Assembly (NCBI RefSeq): GCF_003946205.1
Contig: NZ_RHOS01000002.1
Location: forward strand, 124,001 to 188,000
From: Companilactobacillus keshanensis
GTDB taxonomy: Bacteria > Bacillota > Bacilli > Lactobacillales > Lactobacillaceae
Reading direction: 5' to 3'
Length of the DNA stretch: 64,000 nt
The position numbers and the translations under genes were made by a program. Positions 9,435 to 17,349 of the stretch are shown piece after piece. The notes below the pieces were generated by a model. That model searched no databases. It worked only from the letters and a program-made list of their open reading frames with translations, and had not been told where the DNA came from. Positions within the stretch are counted from its first letter, which is position 1. Every line of letters starts with the position of its first letter.

Positions 9435-10100
9435 CTAAATTAAAATTGTACCGACAATAGCACTGATAATAGCAACTAACATAGCCATTTTTTCATCCTT
9501 TGTGTACAGATATGTCAGCGCCATACACCAACCCAAAGCCATATTCATGAAGAATTGAGTCACTGAACCAGGTAAAGTAATTGCTCCCGCGATCACACCA
9601 CTAAGGACGATACCGGCAACGGCATTCCCTGATGTACTATTTCTAAAGAAGTAGTTAAAAAAGAATCCTGTTTGAACCATCTGTTGCTGGACAGTAATGA
9701 TCAGCACATTTGCTACCAAATTGAATAAGAATACTTTCTGATCAGAGCTTGCAACATCGTCATTAACAAACTGTGGTAATTTACCAGTGACTTGCAAGTA
9801 ACTAACTGCTAGTCTCATTGCACAAACTAGAATAACCATTAAGGCAACAAATCCGATATTAGCAGTTAATGACTCCACGAATCCATCGGGATTATCGACA
9901 AATGATCTTCTCTCTCGCAGATATCTCCGCACCATCAAAAAAGTTAAAAATAATCCAACAATAAAAAAAACAGCAGCAAGAGTATTATTCAACCCTTTTT
10001 CAGTTGCAACAATATTCTTTAAGGCAAGTGTTCCGACAGCAAAAACGATCCAGATCAAATATCTGATAAAGTCGGTACTTCGAGATTCTCCTACGCGCAT
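9435..10100 (-). CDS. CPBP-fold membrane protein lacking catalytic residues
   Basis: A 221-residue polytopic membrane protein with about seven hydrophobic segments. The C-terminal half follows the layout of CPBP (Abi/CAAX-like) intramembrane proteases: a segment where EExxxR is expected reads QQQMVQTGFFFNYFFR, and the last part (QFFMNMALGWCMALTYLYTKDEKMAMLVAII) matches the family pattern. The glutamates of motif 1 are glutamines and the HxxxN histidine is missing, so proteolysis is unlikely. ATG at 10100 follows GGAAG at good spacing and is preferred over an upstream TTG. Membership is inferred from pattern only. Confidence 0.55.
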   Translation of the reverse strand: MRVGESRSTDFIRYLIWIVFAVGTLALKNIVATEKGLNNTLAAVFFIVGLFLTFLMVRRYLRERRSFVDNPDGFVESLTANIGFVALMVILVCAMRLAVSYLQVTGKLPQFVNDDVASSDQKVFLFNLVANVLIITVQQQMVQTGFFFNYFFRNSTSGNAVAGIVLSGVIAGAITLPGSVTQFFMNMALGWCMALTYLYTKDEKMAMLVAIISAIVGTILI

Positions 10101-10180
10101 AATATATCTTCCAATCAATGAATTTTCTTAGTAATTATATCACACGCCGATTGGCTATCAGTTAGAGCTTAAGATTTAAC

Positions 10181-10213
10181 AAAAAAAGTTGATAAATTTA
10201 ATTATCAACTTTT
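10181..10213 (-). terminator. Terminator of the surface-protein gene
   Basis: On the minus strand AAGTTGATAA and TTATCAACTT pair perfectly around a 6-base loop and are followed by a T run at 10187-10181. Confidence 0.85.
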
Positions 10214-10219
10214 CATAGC

Positions 10220-12067
10220 TTAGTTACCTTTACGTTTCTTATATCCAAACATTCCGACAATTGCTGCCAGAGCAATTCCTAGAATACTGATTAACCCAGT
10301 TGACTTCATCCCGGTTTGTGGGAACGTAGGACCAGTTGTCTTATTTGAATTTGAAGTGGCCGCATTAGTTTTACCAGTTATCAAATTCTGATTATTTTCA
10401 GATGATTCATTTGTGATTGAACCACCTGGAAGTAAGCCGTTTGAATCTTCTTCATTGGCCTCTTCATCTTTATCTCCATCATTCTCACCTGGATCTGTTG
10501 GTTCCTCAGGGTCTGTTGGTTCCTCAGGGTCTGTTGGCTCTTCAGGATCCGTTGGTTCCTCGGGATCTGTTGGCTCTTCAGGGTTTGTTGGTTTCTCGGG
10601 GTCTGTTGGTTCTTCGGGATCTGTTGGATCAACACCAATACCAGGTAAATCTATATCCCATTCACCAGGTAAAGTCACTGGTGTTTCATATTCGGTTTCT
10701 TCATCAGAGTTATCTTGAAGATCCCATCTGTGCGTTTCGGCATTAACATTAACTTTATCAGCAACTATATTACCATCAAGATTTTGATTAGCATTGATCG
10801 TTGCTTCCGGAGCTAAAATACTACCTTGAAATGGGCGATCTACATTAATCGTTCCACCATAAATTTTGTTACTGGCTTCACTGTTATAGAAATTCCACAA
10901 CAAATGATTATCACCAAAATATTCAGTCTCTTGGTTAGGACGCTCTTCATCTGAATCATCACTTGGATCAGGACGATCAGTATTATTATTATAAATGACT
11001 TTGATCTGTGAACTTATATCAAAATCGTCATCACCTTCAGTATCAACATTGATGATAATTGTTGTACCGGTTTCTTCATGTGACAATCCAACAATTGTCA
11101 AAGGTGTTCCTGAAGTTAAAACATCTTTCGATAAATTGATAACAATTTGATTTTGACTATTAGGTTGCATTTCTCGTAAATTGATCACACGATTATTTTG
11201 ATCAGGAAAATCAGATGCTTTAACCTCAACATTAGGATCCATCAAGGCATATTGTTCTGATTTTATATCCAAATTAGCAAATATTTTAGCAAAATCGATA
11301 TATGTATTACCATCTTTATCTTCATATTTCTCTGCATCGGTTAGATGATCAATATCAGTCCCGTCAACATTGGTACGATTAGCGTTAGAAACATCTACTT
11401 CAACATTGTCACCAAAGACAACCTTATTAGTTCTGGTATCTCCACCAGAAACAAATGAACTATTGGCTATTTTATTAATATTTTGAATATATGAAATATC
11501 TTTATCCAAAAGTTCTTCTTTAATATTAGTACCGAAGTTAACATTACCGTTTAAAGTTCCAACCGCAATATTACCGTTAGTATGGGCATTTAGGGTTGCC
11601 TCATTAGCAAAAATATGGAAATAAGCTGCATAATCTAGCAAATTATTAACAGTTGGATGATCGTCTTCAACATTTCCACCGTTTTGTACTGCATCATTAG
11701 AAGCATAGGTTACTGGTGCTTGGGTTGATTGCGTTGCCGGTGCAGGTGTTGTACTACTATTGGTTGGTGCTTGTGCAATAGCTTGAGTTTTTGTTCTATA
11801 ATTTCTCAATTGAACGTTTTGATTATTAGTAGGTTGTGCTGGTTTGATTTGTGACTGTTGTGTTTGAACCGGTTGATTTTGAGAACCAGCATTAGCACCA
11901 TTATCCGTATTACTTTGATCAGCATTATTGGTAGAAACAGTTACATTTGCAGCTGGCTGTGTTGAATTAACATCAGCATAAGTATTATTAGAAACTGTAA
12001 TAAACGAAAGAACCGCAGCACTTGTTGCCACACACGATAGTGCCCATTTACTTCCTTTTTTAGTCAT
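10220..12067 (-). CDS. Cell-wall anchored surface protein, choice-of-anchor A domain, FPQTG motif
   Basis: A 615-residue secreted protein. A signal peptide (KKGSKWALSCVATSAAVLSF) is followed by about 110 residues rich in Q, N, T and A. A choice-of-anchor A adhesion-type domain comes next, with NLLDYAAYFHIFANEATLNAHTNGNIAVG at its start and HLLWNFYNSEA...FQGSILAPEATINANQNLDGNI at its end. Then come eight PTDPEE-type hexapeptide repeats, and finally FPQTG, a hydrophobic helix and KKRKGN for sortase anchoring. The start at 12067 follows GGGGGG with normal spacing; the upstream ATG overlaps that site. Probable role is adhesion; ligand unknown. Confidence 0.85.
   Translation of the reverse strand: MTKKGSKWALSCVATSAAVLSFITVSNNTYADVNSTQPAANVTVSTNNADQSNTDNGANAGSQNQPVQTQQSQIKPAQPTNNQNVQLRNYRTKTQAIAQAPTNSSTTPAPATQSTQAPVTYASNDAVQNGGNVEDDHPTVNNLLDYAAYFHIFANEATLNAHTNGNIAVGTLNGNVNFGTNIKEELLDKDISYIQNINKIANSSFVSGGDTRTNKVVFGDNVEVDVSNANRTNVDGTDIDHLTDAEKYEDKDGNTYIDFAKIFANLDIKSEQYALMDPNVEVKASDFPDQNNRVINLREMQPNSQNQIVINLSKDVLTSGTPLTIVGLSHEETGTTIIINVDTEGDDDFDISSQIKVIYNNNTDRPDPSDDSDEERPNQETEYFGDNHLLWNFYNSEASNKIYGGTINVDRPFQGSILAPEATINANQNLDGNIVADKVNVNAETHRWDLQDNSDEETEYETPVTLPGEWDIDLPGIGVDPTDPEEPTDPEKPTNPEEPTDPEEPTDPEEPTDPEEPTDPEEPTDPGENDGDKDEEANEEDSNGLLPGGSITNESSENNQNLITGKTNAATSNSNKTTGPTFPQTGMKSTGLISILGIALAAIVGMFGYKKRKGN
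10493..10630 (-). repeat. Hexapeptide-coding 18-bp tandem repeat
   Basis: Eight in-frame copies of an 18-bp unit encode PTDPEE variants (one K and one N substitution) in the wall-spanning stalk of the surface protein. Copies differ at synonymous sites, so the array is not freshly expanded. Such arrays vary in length between strains and also create long open frames on other strands that are not genes. Confidence 0.9.
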
Positions 12068-12238
12068 TGGATTTGCCCCCCTAGACAAAAAAACATTTAT
12101 AAAATTTAATAATCGAATAAATTATCACTCTACAAGCAATGACTGTCAAACCGGCATTTTTGATAATTAATTTTTAGAATTAATGAATGGAATACAAATT
12201 TATTCAACTACTTTATATAGTAATTATTCCAATACTAT

Positions 12239-12266
12239 TTGAAAACGCTTCTAAAGACTCTATAAT
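12239..12266 (+). promoter_or_regulatory. Promoter with overlapping cre-like site
   Basis: TTGAAA (12239-12244) and TATAAT (12261-12266) are 16 bases apart. TGAAAACGCTTCTA (12240-12253) matches 12 of 14 cre positions and overlaps the -35, so CcpA repression of the downstream VIT gene is plausible. Confidence 0.6.
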
Positions 12267-12299
12267 GAGAGTAATTAATAGTTTTTAGGAGATTGGGTT

Positions 12300-13019
12300 A
12301 TGAAAAATGGAATATCCTTGGGCACATTAAAAATGCAAAAATTGACCAGTAATTATCGGCTATCGGAAAAATTGAATATTATTAGAGCCGGTGTTTTGGG
12401 AGCAAATGATGGTATCATCTCAGTTGCCGGAATCGTACTCGGTGTTGCTGGAGCTAACCAAGGACAGATGGCTTTACTTATTGCCGGACTGTCAGGTATG
12501 TTTGCTGGAGCCTTTTCAATGGCTGGTGGTGAATACGTTTCAGTTAGTACTCAACGGGATACCCAAAAAACAATGACTAAATTACAAGAAATGACATTAA
12601 ATGAGCATCGTGATGAGGAAACTGACCTTTTAACACAAAAATATATCAACGAAGGGCTTTCCCCAGAATTAGCCTCACAATGCTCTAAAGAATTGATGAG
12701 ATCTCATGGATTAGAAACAACATTGCGTAGCAAATATAATATTGAATTGCACCACTACTTTAATCCTTGGCATGCCGCGATCTGCTCTTTCTTTTCATTT
12801 ATCTGCGGAGCCGTTTTGCCACTGATTTCAATAACGCTTATCCCTGACCCTTATAAAATAGTTGGAACCATGTTTGCTATGATCTTAGCATTGATGGGAA
12901 CTGGCTATATTAGTTCTAAATTAGGTCATAATAATTCCTTAAAATTTATTATCCGAAATGTTATTACGGGTAGTTTAACAATGTTAATAACTTATTTGAT
13001 CGGTGGAACTTTGGGTTAA
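12300..13019 (+). CDS. VIT/CCC1-family iron or manganese transporter
   Basis: A 239-residue membrane protein. The family hallmark GVLGANDGIISVAGIVLGVAGA lies at residues 31-52, followed by GAFSMAGGEYVSVSTQRD near residue 70-85, which carries acidic metal-binding residues. A cytosolic acidic helical loop (residues 85-150) and three C-terminal membrane helices complete the five-helix VIT layout. The family exports Fe2+ or Mn2+ from the cytosol by proton antiport. The gene is monocistronic, with AGGAGAT upstream of its ATG. Confidence 0.88.
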   Translation: MKNGISLGTLKMQKLTSNYRLSEKLNIIRAGVLGANDGIISVAGIVLGVAGANQGQMALLIAGLSGMFAGAFSMAGGEYVSVSTQRDTQKTMTKLQEMTLNEHRDEETDLLTQKYINEGLSPELASQCSKELMRSHGLETTLRSKYNIELHHYFNPWHAAICSFFSFICGAVLPLISITLIPDPYKIVGTMFAMILALMGTGYISSKLGHNNSLKFIIRNVITGSLTMLITYLIGGTLG

Positions 13020-13103
13020 TGGTTTTTATTACTGTGTATTGTTTCAAACTTGGTCCGCGGTTAGACCGTTCTTATCGTTATTAACTAAGTAAATATTACA
13101 ACT

Positions 13104-13157
13104 AAAAAATACTCCTTAATTTACACATTATTAAAATGCATAAAATTAAGGAGTATT
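13104..13157 (-). terminator. Terminator downstream of tRNA-Thr
   Basis: A 15-bp perfect stem, AATACTCCTTAATTT (13108-13122) with AAATTAAGGAGTATT (13143-13157), is followed on the minus strand by TTTTTT. It lies downstream of the tRNA gene. Confidence 0.8.
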
Positions 13158-13208
13158 TAATATACTAAACATATTCCAGTTGGAACATTTGAGTAATCGA
13201 ACCGCAAA

Positions 13209-13282
13209 AGCCGTCTATCGGATTTGAACCGACGACCCCCACCTTACCATGGTGATGCTCTACCTATCTGAGCTAAGACGGC
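13209..13282 (-). tRNA. tRNA-Thr (anticodon GGT)
   Basis: A complete 74-base cloverleaf without encoded CCA. The acceptor stem is GCCGTCT/AGACGGC and the D arm GCTC...GAGC. The anticodon stem TCACC/GGTGG encloses the loop ATGGTAA, so the anticodon is GGT, reading ACC and ACT. The T arm contains GGTTCAAATCC. Confidence 0.95.
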
Positions 13283-13333
13283 ATATCTACCTCTTATTTT
13301 ATCAGATAAGATATTTTTGCAAAATACTTTTTA

Positions 13334-13855
13334 CTAAAATGCCTCAATAATTTCAGCAATACCAGTAGCAAAGAAAAAGAATGCCAACATAAAGACAATA
13401 ACTCCTCCAGCTAGAACCGGATTAAACAATAACACTATGGCAAAAATAAGGTTCAAAGTACCCACGATAACAATTAACCAATAATATTTTTTCCCGAAGA
13501 AATGATAAAATTTAGCGGTAAATAATTGAAACCCTGCGTCTAGTAAGAACCAAATAGCAAACATGTATACCGTTATCACCACACCCACGTTAATATGGGC
13601 AATAAAGATAATACCAATAATAATATTAGCAATCGCCGAGAGAACAGTCCAACCACTATCTGATCCTAAATAGCGGCCCATCTGTGAACCGAACCAAAGT
13701 TGATAAACACCTCTCAAAACGGCCGCAAAGCCAATGATATAAGCAATTGTTGAAAGACTATTCAATGGATACCAAGTTACTAAATAACCAACATACAGTG
13801 ACAAGAATCCAAATATAAGCCCCAACCAATCTATTTTACGTTTTGGTATGTTCAT
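13334..13855 (-). CDS. HdeD-family (DUF308) membrane protein
   Basis: A 173-residue protein with six hydrophobic helices arranged as three pairs. The repeated pattern of the HdeD/DUF308 family is visible: FGFLSLYVGYLVTWYPLNSL, then GWTVLSAIANIIIGIIF and LIVIVGTLNLIFAIVLLFNPVLAG. Helix pairs end with proline-containing turns, as in relatives. HdeD of enterobacteria is linked to acid stress; the role in Firmicutes is unknown. It is divergent from the MntR-type gene, and the pair shares a 116-base intergenic region. Confidence 0.8.
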   Translation of the reverse strand: MNIPKRKIDWLGLIFGFLSLYVGYLVTWYPLNSLSTIAYIIGFAAVLRGVYQLWFGSQMGRYLGSDSGWTVLSAIANIIIGIIFIAHINVGVVITVYMFAIWFLLDAGFQLFTAKFYHFFGKKYYWLIVIVGTLNLIFAIVLLFNPVLAGGVIVFMLAFFFFATGIAEIIEAF

Positions 13856-13930
13856 TGATCCTCCCCCTTCCTATATCAATTATTTTAACATTATTGATCG
13901 ACCAAAAATTTCAATCTGCGTTATAATTAA

Positions 13931-13953
13931 TTAACTAATATAGAATTTAGTTC
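13931..13953. promoter_or_regulatory. Dyad upstream of mntR-like gene
   Basis: TTAACTAAT and ATTTAGTTCA form an imperfect dyad around ATAGA, 18 bases before the TTG start. Position suggests an autoregulatory DtxR/MntR-type box; sequence match to known boxes is only moderate. Confidence 0.3.
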
Positions 13954-13971
13954 ACACGAAAGGTAAAAAAA

Positions 13972-14625
13972 TTGTCACCTAACAAAGAGAATTATCTTAA
14001 AACTATTTACGAGTTGAATTTTGATTTTACAAAAATTACCAACAAGCGTATCTCAGAAATTATGAATGTCTCTGCACCTTCAGTTACGGAAATGCTCAAT
14101 TCATTAGCTAGCGAGGGTTATTTGACACACTCACCATATAATAAGATCACTTTGACGCCTAAGGGAAATAAAGTCTCAGAAAAATTGGTCAAAACTCATC
14201 GTTTATGGGAAGTATTTTTACACGACTGCCTAAAATACCCAGTTGATAACGTTCATAATCACGCTGACGCCTTGGAGCACTCATCAGATGATGATTTAAT
14301 GACACAGTTGAACGACTTTCTTGGTCACCCTCAACGTTGCCCTCACGGTGGTATTATCCCGGGTAATGGTCAAGGGGAAACTGACGCTGACGATAAACTA
14401 TTGAGCATGGTTAAAGATGGCGTCCATGTCCAAATCGTTCGTATTTCTGATAATTATGACTTTCTACAATATTTTGGTAGTCTAAGTTTAGAAATTGACG
14501 ATACGATCAGAATTATTAAACATGAAAAATTTGACGATTCTTTAGTTGTCGAAAAAGACGACGGTACCATGTTGACTATTGGTGCTAAAGCAATCGACTA
14601 CATTTTTGTTGAAGAAAGAAAATAA
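13972..14625 (+). CDS. mntR: DtxR/MntR-family metal-dependent regulator
   Basis: A 217-residue regulator. Residues 1-60 form the winged helix (KITNKRISEIMNVSAPSVTEMLNSLASEGYL). Residues 65-140 form the metal-binding dimerisation domain with the family pattern HRLWEVFLHD, HNHADALEHSSDD and GHPQRCPHGG. The C-terminal 70 residues are an SH3-like FeoA domain. The length fits the three-domain DtxR/SirR/ScaR class that controls Mn or Fe uptake. It starts at TTG, with GAAAGG at suitable spacing. No metal transporter is adjacent except the VIT gene 950 bases upstream, so regulon members are probably elsewhere. Confidence 0.85.
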   Translation: MSPNKENYLKTIYELNFDFTKITNKRISEIMNVSAPSVTEMLNSLASEGYLTHSPYNKITLTPKGNKVSEKLVKTHRLWEVFLHDCLKYPVDNVHNHADALEHSSDDDLMTQLNDFLGHPQRCPHGGIIPGNGQGETDADDKLLSMVKDGVHVQIVRISDNYDFLQYFGSLSLEIDDTIRIIKHEKFDDSLVVEKDDGTMLTIGAKAIDYIFVEERK

Positions 14626-14630
14626 ACAAA

Positions 14631-14684
14631 AAAGCACATCCATTCATCTGCCAACGACAGCAAATTAATGGATGTGTTTTTGTT
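14631..14684 (+). terminator. Terminator of mntR-like gene
   Basis: CACATCCATT (14635-14644) pairs with AATGGATGTG (14667-14676) and is followed by TTTTTGTTTT. Confidence 0.8.
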
Positions 14685-14746
14685 TTAAAATTACTTTAAA
14701 TAAGTTTCAAGAGCTTCCTCGTTCCCTTTGCTTATTTATTTGGAGT

Positions 14747-15085
14747 CTATTTAAGAAGTTCGTCCATAGCTTCAAGTGCCGTTCCACCATAAACATAGGC
14801 TGGACCACCGCTCATAAGGATCGCAGTATTGACGGCTTCAACAATTTCTTCTCTTGTTGCACCAGCTTCAATAGCGTTGTTCAAATGATCTAAAATACAG
14901 CCCTCACAACGAATCGAAATTGCCACACATAGGCACATCAATTCCTTGTTTTTATGTGAAATTGCACCATCTTCCAAAGCAGCGGAGTGCATAGCTAAAA
15001 AATCCTTGCCGACTTCACCGGATGCTTTAGTCAAAGTTCCATAGTTCTTCTTGATTGAATCCAAACGATCTTGATACTTTGCCAT
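14747..15085 (-). CDS. Carboxymuconolactone decarboxylase / AhpD-like protein
   Basis: A 112-residue helical protein of the CMD/AhpD superfamily. The signature region reads ISIRCEGCILDHLNNAIEAGATREEIVEAVNTAI, with the CxxC pair and downstream histidine used by AhpD for thiol peroxidase chemistry. True decarboxylases lack this CxxC, so an antioxidant role is more likely. The start ATG at 15085 follows GGAGG by eight bases; an upstream in-frame TTG overlaps the ribosome site and was rejected. The gene is monocistronic. Confidence 0.83.
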   Translation of the reverse strand: MAKYQDRLDSIKKNYGTLTKASGEVGKDFLAMHSAALEDGAISHKNKELMCLCVAISIRCEGCILDHLNNAIEAGATREEIVEAVNTAILMSGGPAYVYGGTALEAMDELLK

Positions 15086-15215
15086 TCCCCTTGCCTCCAA
15101 GTAGTTTTAAATTTCAAATATATGTTACCGCTTTCAAATTAAGAAAACAAAAACGTGAAAAATATAACTTGTCAGTTATACTAGAAGTAAGAGAAACTTT
15201 TATTGGAGATAGATC

Positions 15216-15743
15216 ATGTTAATTTTAGATGAAAATAAAACAAAAGCTGATATGAAACAAATTGAACGTGTTTATAAGGAGAATTTTTCCCAAGATGAAC
15301 GTATTCCCCTCTGGCTTTTTAAATCCAGATCAAAAAAAGAATTTGTCAGATTGTTCAGTATATACAATGAATCACAATGGATTGGCTTCACATATGTTAT
15401 CAGAAACAAAGATACCGCTCTAGTTCGTTACTTGGCCATTGATCAAAAATTTCAAGGACAAGGATTCGGCGGAAAGGCTCTAGAGCAGCTAACTAGAACC
15501 TTCCACAAGAAGCATATTTGTTTGATGGTGGGACCTTTAAAAGAAAAACAGTCACAATATCGTCAATTCTATTTGGATCATAAATTCGAAAAATCTAATT
15601 TTATGTTGAAGAAATCCAATGCTCTTTACGAGGTGGTTCAGTTCGGCGACAAATTGACTGGTATGGAATTAACGCAAGCATTAGACAAGTTTAACGGCCC
15701 TCTACTAAAGTTACGTTCACGGACACAAGTTATTAAGATGTAA
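15216..15743 (+). CDS. GNAT-family N-acetyltransferase
   Basis: A 175-residue protein with a GNAT fold. The acetyl-CoA pyrophosphate loop appears as DQKFQGQGFGGKALEQL near residue 76-92 (Q/RxxGxG/A type), preceded by the beta-4 strand DTALVRYLAI. The acceptor substrate cannot be told from sequence. The stop codon is only 11 bases before structured element A on the same strand, so the element could be part of this transcript. Confidence 0.8.
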   Translation: MLILDENKTKADMKQIERVYKENFSQDERIPLWLFKSRSKKEFVRLFSIYNESQWIGFTYVIRNKDTALVRYLAIDQKFQGQGFGGKALEQLTRTFHKKHICLMVGPLKEKQSQYRQFYLDHKFEKSNFMLKKSNALYEVVQFGDKLTGMELTQALDKFNGPLLKLRSRTQVIKM

Positions 15744-15754
15744 TATTCCTCCTA

Positions 15755-15919
15755 CGGTGAAGAGGAAAGTCCACACGCTGTGGAACCGGCCTCAGCCAAG
15801 GTCTGATGCCTCGATTTGGAGCTTTGCTTTCGCAAATCTCTAAATCGTTCATTCCGTAAGAACGACATAAACCATCGTCCTAACGGAATTATCACCGCTG
15901 GCAAACTTTCCTCTCCACC
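15755..15919 (+). ncRNA. Structured RNA-like element, copy A
   Basis: First of four related elements. A closing stem, GGTGAAGAGGAAAGT (15756-15770) with ACTTTCCTCTCCACC (15905-15919), pairs at 14 of 15 positions. Inside are an imperfect second stem, a hairpin with loop CCAAGGT and arms GGCCTCAG/CTGATGCC, a conserved hairpin CGATTTGGAG...CTCTAAATCG with inner TTTGC/GCAAA, and a third hairpin ATTCCGT...ACGGAAT. Loop and central hairpin are conserved in copies B-D, whereas stem sequences differ but still pair. It lies directly downstream of the acetyltransferase gene. Confidence 0.75.
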
Positions 15920-16040
15920 TTCGGCTAGATCTGTTTAGTACATTTAGACAACAATACAATTTTTAATCCAATATAAATTCCAAATAAATATCTCGCAAAT
16001 ATACGATATTGCCGTGTATCCAAAAAGTTAAAACTTTTAT

Positions 16041-16094
16041 TTAGGCTATTGAAGCCGTTAGAATTCGAACGATGAAAGATAGCCTAATTTTTTT
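16041..16094 (+). terminator. Terminator downstream of element A
   Basis: TTAGGCTAT (16041-16049) pairs with ATAGCCTAA (16079-16087), with a second small stem CGTTAG...GAACG in the loop, followed by seven T residues. It probably ends the transcript carrying element A. Bases 15920-16040 hold nothing else I can support. Confidence 0.75.
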
Positions 16095-16162
16095 GTATTC
16101 TTTCTTCATTATAATATTGAATCAATTATTTCAATCTTTTTATCGATTGTAATTTTAGTTAC

Positions 16163-16199
16163 AAAAATACCCTCAAAGTTGTTCTAACTTCGGGGATAT
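16163..16199 (-). terminator. Terminator-like hairpin downstream of element B
   Basis: On the minus strand ATATCCCCGAAGTT pairs with AACTTTGAGGGTAT with two mismatches and is followed by TTTTTG. It lies at the expected 3' side of element B. Confidence 0.6.
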
Positions 16200-16205
16200 A
16201 GGTCA

Positions 16206-16250
16206 TTATGTATACTACGGGATTTTTTTTATTATCACTTACATAACTTA
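16206..16250. repeat. Imperfect direct repeat, left copy (flanks element B)
   Basis: The stretch containing TGTATACTACGGGATTTTTT and ATCACTTACATAACT recurs with small changes at 16446-16497 (TGTATACTTACGGGATATT ... ATTACTTACATAACT). Element B lies between the two copies, which suggests a local segmental duplication involving the terminator region. Confidence 0.65.
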
Positions 16251-16256
16251 GCCAGA

Positions 16257-16395
16257 TAGTTAAAATAATGGAATCCGTTGTGAAAGTGGAGTTCTACTCC
16301 ACTAACGATTTTGAAATTTGCGTAGCAAAGCTCAAAATCGAGATGAGAGACCTTGGCTCGAATCGGTCGCACAACAGATGGAATTATTTTAACTA
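16257..16395 (-). ncRNA. Structured RNA-like element, copy B
   Basis: Read on the minus strand, the closing stem is TAGTTAAAATAAT (16395-16383) with ATTATTTTAACTA (16269-16257), a perfect 13-bp AT-rich helix unlike the closing stem of any other copy. Inside are GTTGTG/CACAAC, the hairpin with conserved loop CCAAGGT, the conserved hairpin CGATTTTGAG...TTTCAAAATCG, and the third hairpin AGTGGAGTAGAACTCCACT. It lies downstream of the DUF975 gene and beyond its terminator. Open frames across it are artefacts. Confidence 0.75.
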
Positions 16396-16421
16396 GCTGA
16401 CGGAAATTCAACAAATTACAC

Positions 16422-16466
16422 ACCAAAATACCCCGCAAATATACACTATGTATACTTACGGGATAT
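16422..16466 (-). terminator. Terminator of the padR-DUF975 region
   Basis: ATACCCCGCAAATATACA (16428-16445) and TGTATACTTACGGGATAT (16449-16466) form a long hairpin with few mismatches, 42 bases after the DUF975 stop codon; a short T-rich tract follows on the minus strand. Confidence 0.6.
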
Positions 16467-16497
16467 TATTTTTTTTATGATTACTTACATAACTAGT
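16446..16497. repeat. Imperfect direct repeat, right copy
   Basis: Partner of the repeat at 16206-16250. It overlaps the 3' arm of the terminator after the DUF975 gene, so the duplication carried part of a terminator to the far side of element B. Confidence 0.6.
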
Positions 16498-16507
16498 TGA
16501 CTGAATA

Positions 16508-17296
16508 TTATTCCTTACTCTCAGTTATCTTCTGATAAAATGCAGCCAATGTAAGTTGTTCATACGGATGCAACCAGATCGATAATAGCTCGGAAGTCAT
16601 AAGGTTCAAAATTTCCCATAAGAAAAACTCAATACCTAACAACAACAGCGAGAATTTATAGCCTCTCATCAATCGAGAACTGCCATTAAAACTACTAAAG
16701 GCAGAACGAAGTGACCACTTATCGGTGGTATTAAGATTATCCTTAAAGACTAAAAAAATTTGAGAAAACATCAACATAAACCAAATTCCTGGAATAATGT
16801 AGATCGCTAATCCCGCTTCAACGAAAAATCCTAAAATAACTAATAGCATTACTACGGGGAAGAAGTATTGAGAACTGAATACTTGCAAGCTTCCCTTCAA
16901 GGCATTGATCTGTAGATCCGGGTTTCTCATATAGTCAACTAATGCATATGAAACCCCAATACAGATCATTAAAAAAAACAGTGTAAACGCATAAATTGCT
17001 AAGCTTGTCGCTGGCGTCAATGTCAGGACGTATTTGGACGCGGCTTCTGGGCTGGAAGACATTTTTTGCATTATTTTGGTCAATTGTTCAGTGGCCTGTT
17101 GAGTATTACTGATATTTATACCTAGGTTTGAAAACCATTGTGTATAAATTTTAACCATAAAATACATCCCAATAAAGCGCATGATAATTGGGAAAATATT
17201 CAAAGCAATATTTTCTTTAATATCCTTACGAAACGTTTGTCTTGCTTGTTTTCTAACTTCTAAAAGTGAAACTTTCCTATAATTGGTGTTATTCAT
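16508..17296 (-). CDS. DUF975-family membrane protein
   Basis: A 262-residue membrane protein of unknown function. The N terminus carries the family feature of a short basic segment (EVRKQARQTFRKDIKENIALNIFP) before the first helix. About six hydrophobic segments follow, among them ALVDYMRNPDLQINALKGSLQVF. DUF975 proteins are common in lactobacilli and often lie near regulators of membrane stress. Here the gene follows the DUF4097 gene by 53 bases on the same strand and may be the last gene of the padR operon. Confidence 0.72.
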   Translation of the reverse strand: MNNTNYRKVSLLEVRKQARQTFRKDIKENIALNIFPIIMRFIGMYFMVKIYTQWFSNLGINISNTQQATEQLTKIMQKMSSSPEAASKYVLTLTPATSLAIYAFTLFFLMICIGVSYALVDYMRNPDLQINALKGSLQVFSSQYFFPVVMLLVILGFFVEAGLAIYIIPGIWFMLMFSQIFLVFKDNLNTTDKWSLRSAFSSFNGSSRLMRGYKFSLLLLGIEFFLWEILNLMTSELLSIWLHPYEQLTLAAFYQKITESKE

Positions 17297-17349
17297 TAAT
17301 ATCCCTCACAATAACGCCATTATATCAAAACTTATCTTATGACACTAAT

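Noticed and set aside
10381..10746. Long open frames on other frames and strand in the surface-protein repeat
   Set aside because: They result from the 18-bp repeat, which lacks stops in several frames; the encoded proteins are low complexity.
15755..15780. Resemblance of element A to the conserved region of RNase P RNA (GAGGAAAGTCC)
   Set aside because: The similarity lies in the variable closing stem and is absent from copies B-D; the rest of the RNase P core is not present.
16235..16438. A 67-codon open frame on the minus strand across element B
   Set aside because: It coincides with the RNA-like element and the direct repeats and lacks a ribosome site.
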